Shown here: in pieces, positions 59,606-64,000 of the stretch
How positions within the stretch are numbered: the first letter of the stretch is position 1
Layout: each line of letters begins with the position of its first letter
Notes under the pieces: generated by a model
The model's input: only the letters and a program-made list of their open reading frames with translations
The model's database searches: none
What the model was told of the DNA's origin: nothing
Made by a program: the position numbers and the translations under genes
NCBI RefSeq assembly: GCF_017912535.1
Contig: NZ_JAERQK010000003.1
Coordinates: 1 to 64,000, forward strand
Direction of reading: 5' to 3'
DNA: 64,000 nucleotides
From: Motiliproteus sediminis
GTDB lineage: Bacteria; Pseudomonadota; Gammaproteobacteria; Pseudomonadales; Balneatricaceae

Positions 59606-60526
59606 TTAACAGTTTGAGGCCGCGCTCTTCAGGGCGCTGCCCTGGCCGCCTTTTTCAACCAGTTCGCCCGCGATGGCGTTGAACGCCGGCCAGCGATTCT
59701 CACACCATTCCGGCGCCAGCAGCGTGGGTTTGCGGGCCGTAGCCGTGACGCGGTGGTAGACCACCTCCCAGGGCGTGTGCCGGATCATATCGGCGGCCAC
59801 TCTCACGTAGTCATCCTGGCTGATGGCGTCAATCTCGCCCTTCTTCCACTGCCGCGCCATGATGCTGCCCTTGACGATGTGCAGCGGGTGCAGCTTCAGC
59901 CCCTCGCAGCCGTGCTCCAACACCCGCTCAAGGGTGACCAGACTATCCTCTGGCGCTTCGCCCGGCAGGCCAACGATCAGATGGGTGCACACCTTGAGCC
60001 CCCGGGCGTGGGCCCGATTGACCGCGTCCACGTAAGCGGCAAAGTCGTGGCCACGATTGATCCGGTCCAGGGTGGTGTCAAAGGCGGTCTGCAGGCCTAA
60101 CTCCAGCCAAACCTCGTAACCGGCATCCTTGTATCCGGTGAGCAGATCGAGGGTGGCGTCGGGCACGCAGTCGGGTCGGGTGCCCACGCACAGCCCCACC
60201 ATATCCGCCACTGCCAGCGCCTGTTCATACTGTTGTCGCAGCGCCTCGGTTTCGGCGTAGGTGTTGGTGTAGGCCTGAAAGTAAGCCAGATAGCGCTTGG
60301 CGCGCATATCCGGTTTGGCGCTTTCAAGCTGTTCGCGAATGCTGGGGGCCTGGCGACTGTGCGCGTTAAACGAGGCGTTGTTGCAAAACGTGCAGCCGCC
60401 GCGACCGAGGGTGCCGTCGCGATTGGGGCAGGTAAAGCCGGCGTTGATGCTGAGTTTGTGCACTTTCTCGCCGAAGCGCTGCTTGAGGTCGCGCCCGAGG
60501 CCGTTGATATGATCGTAAAGCTGCAT
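59606..60526 (-). CDS. yhcC: YhcC-type radical SAM protein
   Basis: 306 residues, TIGR01212 family, close in layout to E. coli YhcC. The radical-SAM cluster Cys are in CPNRDGTLGRGGCTFC (C-x12-C-x2-C). Also conserved: RAKRYLAYFQAYTNTYAE, GLCVGTRPDCVPD, WLELGLQTAFD, GHDFAAY, HLIVGLPGE, GLKLHPLHIVKGS and LLAPEWCENRW. The reaction is not known with certainty. Start ATG 60526 (MQLYDHIN) matches the family start; the frame extends 24 codons further. Divergent from the TlpA-like gene. Confidence 0.93.
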   Translation of the reverse strand: MQLYDHINGLGRDLKQRFGEKVHKLSINAGFTCPNRDGTLGRGGCTFCNNASFNAHSRQAPSIREQLESAKPDMRAKRYLAYFQAYTNTYAETEALRQQYEQALAVADMVGLCVGTRPDCVPDATLDLLTGYKDAGYEVWLELGLQTAFDTTLDRINRGHDFAAYVDAVNRAHARGLKVCTHLIVGLPGEAPEDSLVTLERVLEHGCEGLKLHPLHIVKGSIMARQWKKGEIDAISQDDYVRVAADMIRHTPWEVVYHRVTATARKPTLLAPEWCENRWPAFNAIAGELVEKGGQGSALKSAASNC

Positions 60527-60639
60527 GATGTCGGTGGGGTGGCGTTGCGGGCCGGTATAATAGCACGAGGTGCACGGGTGGATGCACAGATCAGGCACAG
60601 GTCGTACAATGGCGCCATTGTTGATCGGGAGTCTTACTT

Positions 60640-61185
60640 ATGCGTTGTGCCGCTCTGTTGCTGTTTTTGTCGCTGGCCAGCTTTTCCGCCGTTGCCAACC
60701 ATGAGGAAACCGAGCCTTCCGACGGCACCGTCAACAGCTTTATCGTGCTCGACCCGCCGCAAGTAGTCGAGCCGGTTAAGCTGGTGCTGGATAATCAGCA
60801 GTCGTTGGATATGAGCGCATTCAAGGGCAAGGTGGTGTTGTTGAACCTCTGGGCCACCTGGTGCCCGCCCTGTATCCGCGAGTTGCCGGCACTGGACCGG
60901 TTGCAGCAGCGGCTGGGCGGCGATGATTTCGTGGTGGTTGCGGTGGCGCTGGATCGCGCCGGGTTCGATGCGGTGAAGACGTTTTATGACGACCTCAAAC
61001 TTGAGCATCTGGCCCTCTACACCAGTACCACGGCCGAGTTTGGTCGGGTTTATCCTGTGGATGTGTTTCCTGCCAGCTTCTTTCTTGATCGCGATGGGCG
61101 CGTGCTGAGTTACCTGCGCAGCTACGCGGACTGGGATGACGAGCAGGCGGACGAGATGGTGCGTCGTCTTATCGCCCAACCCTGA
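60640..61185 (+). CDS. TlpA-like periplasmic thioredoxin
   Basis: 181 residues. A signal peptide (AALLLFLSLASFSAVA) leads to a thioredoxin fold with active site WATWCPPCIREL (CPPC) and the cis-Pro loop VFPASFFLDRDGRVL. It should act as a thiol-disulphide reductant in the periplasm, as TlpA/ResA proteins do in cytochrome maturation or protein repair. GGGAG precedes the ATG. Its partner is unknown. Confidence 0.9.
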   Translation: MRCAALLLFLSLASFSAVANHEETEPSDGTVNSFIVLDPPQVVEPVKLVLDNQQSLDMSAFKGKVVLLNLWATWCPPCIRELPALDRLQQRLGGDDFVVVAVALDRAGFDAVKTFYDDLKLEHLALYTSTTAEFGRVYPVDVFPASFFLDRDGRVLSYLRSYADWDDEQADEMVRRLIAQP

Positions 61186-61195
61186 GGGATTGTGG

Positions 61196-61224
61196 TTGCA
61201 AGGTGATGGGGGATCAGGGATAAT
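61196..61224 (+). promoter_or_regulatory. Sigma-70 promoter of the SRP RNA gene
   Basis: TTGCAA at 61196-61201 and GATAAT at 61219-61224 with exactly 17 bp between. Transcription would start near 61231, giving a leader of about 27 nt before the mature RNA; a similar precursor is processed in E. coli. Confidence 0.75.
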
Positions 61225-61257
61225 CCCGCCCCGTCGCTACATTGGCGGCTTCGTTAT

Positions 61258-61365
61258 GGTGGCCCTGTGGTCCCCCCGCAACGATAAACCGTGAACCTGG
61301 TCAGGCCCGGAAGGGAGCAGCCACAGCGGTGGACTCGTGTGCCGGGGTGTGGCTGCGGGGCCGCC
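61258..61365 (+). ncRNA. ffs: Signal recognition particle RNA (4.5S)
   Basis: About 108 nt. The universal apical part GGTCAGGCCCGGAAGGGAGC, with the GGAA tetraloop that binds Ffh, is at about 61299-61318, and the return strand GTGTGCCGGGGTGT follows. The ends GGTGGCCC and GGGCCGCC pair as a closing helix (61258-61265 with 61358-61365). It targets ribosomes making membrane proteins together with Ffh. From 61366 to 61597 I see no further gene; a weak hairpin with T run near 61374-61396 may end the RNA. Confidence 0.93.
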
Positions 61366-61597
61366 TCCATTTTGGGCTCGTCAGCCGGTTTTTGTCTCAA
61401 TTTGTTCCTGTGTACTGGGGCCTCTCCGTGCTCTTGGTTTTTGCCCTCCTTGCTGTATCTTTGCCGTCGGATGACTGGTCCTGGCGGCGACTAAAACTTG
61501 GCCTTTTGCTGGCTATCCGGGGCGCTTGCCGCTAGCATAGGAGGCCAAAATCGGGCGTGCGTAACGCTCGGACATTCCGGCAGATTATCGACACTTC

Positions 61598-63565
61598 ATG
61601 AGCTATCAGGTACTCGCACGCAAATGGCGCCCCGCCAGCTTTCACGAGATGGTGGGGCAGGAGCATGTCCTCAAGGCGTTGATCAACGCCCTCGACAGTA
61701 ACCGCCTTCACCACGCGTACCTGTTTACCGGTACCCGCGGGGTCGGCAAGACCTCCATCGCACGTCTGTTTGCCAAAGCACTGAATTGCGAACAGGGCGT
61801 CAGTTCCCGTCCCTGTGGCCAGTGTTCACCCTGCCGTGAGATCAGTGAAGGCCGCTTTGTTGATCTGATCGAGGTGGATGCCGCATCGCGGACCAAGGTA
61901 GAAGATACTCGCGAGTTGCTGGAAAACGTGCAATATGCGCCGAGTCAGGGCCGTTACAAGGTTTACCTGATCGACGAAGTGCACATGCTCTCCACCAGCA
62001 GTTTCAACGCGCTGCTGAAGACGCTCGAAGAGCCGCCCCCCCATATCAAATTCCTGTTGGCCACCACCGATCCGCAGAAATTGCCGGTGACTATCCTGTC
62101 CCGCTGCTTGCAGTTCAATCTGAAGAATATGGTGGCGGAACGGATCGTTGAGCATCTGCAGATGGTGCTGACGGCGGAGCAGTTTAGCTACGAAGATGCG
62201 GCCTTGTGGTTGTTGGCCAGAGCGGCCAGCGGCAGTATGCGTGACGCTATGAGTTTGGCCGATCAGGCAATCGCCTTCTGCAGTGGCGAGCTGCGCGAAG
62301 CAGATGTGCGCGCCATGCTGGGGAGCGTTGACCACCGTCAGGTGATGACTCTGCTGCAGCAGGTGGGCTCCGGATCGGCGTCGGGTGCGTTGCAGGCGGT
62401 GGCCAGCATGGCGGAGTTTGGTGCTGACTACGACGGCGTGCTGGCGGAGCTGCTGAGTCTGCTGCATCGCATTACTTTGGCGCAGATGGTGCCGGACAGT
62501 GTCGATAACAGCCAGGGCGACCGGGATGCCGTTGTTGCCTTAGCGGGCAGTCTGCGGGCCGAAGATGTACAGCTTTTTTATCAGATAGCGCTCAACGGGC
62601 GGCGAGACTTGCCGCATGTACCTGATCCCCGTGACGGGCTTGAGATGACGCTGCTGCGAATGATCGCCTTCCGCCCGGTACAGGCCGGGGAGGTAGCGTT
62701 GCCAGACGCTTCGACACCGGAGGCTGTCGCTACGCCGGTGGTAACCGCGCCGGAAATACAGGCGGAGCAGGCCGATCCCCGTCCCGCCAGCGCTACTGCT
62801 GCCGACTCTCCATCACCGCGCCCGCCGGTGACAGATGAGAGCGATAACCATGTGGCCGATGGCGAAGATCTGTCAGCTTACGAACAGATGCCCCCTTGGG
62901 AGCAATCCGGGGGCGACGACCCGCTAAAAAAGCCTGAGCCCCCGGCGGCGGGGGTGGAACACCCCCTCTCGACTGAAGGCGCCGTAGCGCCGTTCGAGGA
63001 GGCGGTGGCGTCGGATCCTGTGCTGGATCCCGGCCCCGAATTGACAGCCCCGTCTCGGGTTGCTTCTCTGCAGCCGGAGGTCGCGGCTGAGTCCAGGGTT
63101 GATGCACACTCCACCTCCGCGCAAGCTGCGCCTGCCGGTGACACGCCGGCGCTGCGGCTGGATGCGTTGCAGCCGGAGGATTGGATTTCTCTCCTGGCCG
63201 CGATTGGCGTCACCGGCATGACCTACAACATAGCCGCAAACGCCGCACTGGAGGAGGTAAAAGAGAGCACGCTCTGTTTTAGCCTCGGGGCGCAACAGTA
63301 TCATCTGTTCAACGATACCCATGCCCGGCGGATTGAGGCCGCGTTGAGTGAGTATTTTTCGGCACCGGTCACACTGGCTGTGGTCGAAGCAGAGAGCAGT
63401 CGTGAAACGCCGGCGCAATACAAGGCGCGTAAGCAGCGTGAGCGTCAGGCGGAGGCGCTAGCCGCCATTGAACAGGATCCCAATGTACAGGCGATCATTG
63501 AGCGTTTTGATGCCAGCCTGGATCTTGCATCGGTGCGTCCTTTAGATCCCGAACCCACGAGGTAG
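61598..63565 (+). CDS. dnaX: DNA polymerase III subunits tau and gamma
   Basis: 655 residues for tau, the clamp-loader core subunit. AAA+ motor: YLFTGTRGVGKTSIARLFAKAL (Walker A about 45), zinc-finger CEQGVSSRPCGQCSPC, LIDEVHMLS (Walker B), LSRCLQFNLK (sensor 1 region), GSMRDAMSL. After a Pro/Asp-rich linker, the tau-specific domains (about 510-655) bind polymerase alpha subunit and helicase. Within the linker lies a complete -1 frameshift signal (62926-62954) that should yield the shorter gamma subunit of 446 residues. ybaB and recR follow in the usual order. Confidence 0.98.
   Translation: MSYQVLARKWRPASFHEMVGQEHVLKALINALDSNRLHHAYLFTGTRGVGKTSIARLFAKALNCEQGVSSRPCGQCSPCREISEGRFVDLIEVDAASRTKVEDTRELLENVQYAPSQGRYKVYLIDEVHMLSTSSFNALLKTLEEPPPHIKFLLATTDPQKLPVTILSRCLQFNLKNMVAERIVEHLQMVLTAEQFSYEDAALWLLARAASGSMRDAMSLADQAIAFCSGELREADVRAMLGSVDHRQVMTLLQQVGSGSASGALQAVASMAEFGADYDGVLAELLSLLHRITLAQMVPDSVDNSQGDRDAVVALAGSLRAEDVQLFYQIALNGRRDLPHVPDPRDGLEMTLLRMIAFRPVQAGEVALPDASTPEAVATPVVTAPEIQAEQADPRPASATAADSPSPRPPVTDESDNHVADGEDLSAYEQMPPWEQSGGDDPLKKPEPPAAGVEHPLSTEGAVAPFEEAVASDPVLDPGPELTAPSRVASLQPEVAAESRVDAHSTSAQAAPAGDTPALRLDALQPEDWISLLAAIGVTGMTYNIAANAALEEVKESTLCFSLGAQQYHLFNDTHARRIEAALSEYFSAPVTLAVVEAESSRETPAQYKARKQRERQAEALAAIEQDPNVQAIIERFDASLDLASVRPLDPEPTR
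62926..62954 (+). promoter_or_regulatory. dnaX programmed -1 ribosomal frameshift site
   Basis: The slippery heptamer A-AAA-AAG (62926-62932) sits exactly in register with the reading frame (codons CTA AAA AAG). Six nt later a hairpin starts: CCCCCG with CGGGGG around a 4-nt loop (62939-62954). After slipping back one base the ribosome reads GCC then TGA (62935-62937), so gamma ends at Ala446. This is the same heptamer and near-immediate stop as in E. coli dnaX. A purine-rich GGGGG lies about 12 nt upstream where E. coli has a stimulatory Shine-Dalgarno. Confidence 0.9.
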
Positions 63566-63571
63566 AGAGCG

Positions 63572-63898
63572 ATGATGAAAGGTGGTATGGGCAACCTGAT
63601 GAAGCAGGCCCAGGAGATGCAGCAGAAACTGCAGCAGGCACAGGAAGAGCTGGCGAATGCGGAAGTGGTCGGCGAGTCCGGCGCCGGTATGGTGAAAATC
63701 ACCATGACCGGTCGTCACGATGTGCGTAAGGTCGAAATTGATCCGAGCCTGCTGCAAGAGGACAAAGAGATTCTTGAGGATCTGCTGGCCGCAGCGGTTA
63801 ACGATGCTGTGCGTCGGATCGAAGCCAGCAACCAGGAGAAAATGGCTGCGTTGACCGGTGGCATGGGCATGCCTCCCGGCTTCAAAATGCCGTTCTGA
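63572..63898 (+). CDS. ybaB: YbaB/EbfC nucleoid-associated protein
   Basis: 108 residues, normal length. A tight dimer that binds DNA without strong sequence preference. Family parts: [21 protein letters not shown] in the first helix, [28 protein letters not shown] in the middle, and the MG-rich end ([13 protein letters not shown]). It lies between dnaX and recR, the standard order. Two adjacent ATG codons (63572, 63575) could start it. Confidence 0.97.
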   Translation: MMKGGMGNLMKQAQEMQQKLQQAQEELANAEVVGESGAGMVKITMTGRHDVRKVEIDPSLLQEDKEILEDLLAAAVNDAVRRIEASNQEKMAALTGGMGMPPGFKMPF

Positions 63899-63900
63899 AT

Positions 63901-64000
63901 ATGTCGTTCAGCCCCCTGATTGATCAGTTGATTGGTGCGCTGCGGGTGTTGCCCGGCGTTGGAGCCAAGTCCGCCCAGCGGATGGCGTTTCAGTTGCTGG
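63901..64000 (+). CDS. recR: Recombination protein RecR, 5' part
   Basis: Only the first 33 codons are in the window. The product starts [20 protein letters not shown], then [13 protein letters not shown], the helix-hairpin-helix of RecR. It starts 2 nt after the ybaB stop. RecR works with RecF/RecO in gap repair. Confidence 0.95.
   Translation, partial: MSFSPLIDQLIGALRVLPGVGAKSAQRMAFQLL

Noticed and set aside
61242-61535. 97-codon plus-strand frame between tlpA-like gene and dnaX
   Set aside because: It covers the SRP RNA gene; the first half would translate a structural RNA.
1-64000. CRISPR arrays, insertion sequences, prophage, toxin-antitoxin or restriction genes
   Set aside because: I saw no regularly spaced repeats, transposase, integrase or phage-like genes. 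The window reads as core chromosome.

Overview
This window reads as the chromosome of a free-living, Gram-negative, flagellated, probably marine gammaproteobacterium near the Oceanospirillales/Pseudomonadales. The evidence is an Rnf complex with the order A-B-C-D-G-E followed by nth, the FlgO/FlgP/FlgT flagellar proteins, EfpL (YeiP), a CysI-DUF934-CysH sulfur cluster, KdsA for LPS, and a dnaX frameshift site of the E. coli type. No prophage, insertion sequence or CRISPR array is visible. Species is not determined.

Layout. 1-130: the 3' end of a 5S rRNA gene and its terminator. 301-10925: mostly minus-strand genes: ankyrin protein, membrane-tethered orphan TAXI receptor, malate dehydrogenase, MFS transporter, a pseudokinase fused to a formylglycine-enzyme-like domain, kdsA, a PilZ-like protein, and a GIDE/LemA pair; a HugZ-like gene lies on plus. 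tRNA-Tyr follows. 11264-20410 (plus) is a transport regulon: DctB-like kinase and DctD-like sigma-54 activator, then a near-perfect sigma-54 promoter driving a TAXI receptor, fused TRAP permease, L-2-hydroxyglutarate oxidase and an atypical SDR. 20532-26885 holds a chimeric diguanylate cyclase with a periplasmic binding domain and a two-gene RND pump.

26889-35645 (minus) encodes a TolQ/ExbB-like protein, two ExbD-like proteins, a TonB/AgmX-like protein, a 1,476-residue TPR protein, a TPR lipoprotein and two small exported proteins. Together they look like a proton-driven trans-envelope machine related to the Agl/Glt family, and this is the least described system in the window. 35748-42253 is nth plus rnfABCDGE. 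42393-50591 is assimilatory sulfate reduction: cysDN on minus, divergent from a TSUP permease, cysI, a DUF934 gene, cysH and cysG. CysH has the cysteines of an iron-sulfur APS reductase, and CysN ends in what looks like a decayed APS-kinase domain, which fits a route that skips PAPS.

50565-59557 holds a Bax-like glucosaminidase lipoprotein, efpL, flgT divergent from flgOP, pepD, an exported AstE/AspA-like protein, a small membrane protein and a DNR-like regulator. 59606-64000 holds a YhcC-type radical SAM gene, a TlpA-like thioredoxin, the SRP RNA gene with its promoter, dnaX with a complete -1 frameshift signal, ybaB, and the start of recR.

Functions are read from motifs and gene order only. 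Start codons were chosen by Shine-Dalgarno spacing and family fit and are flagged where uncertain.
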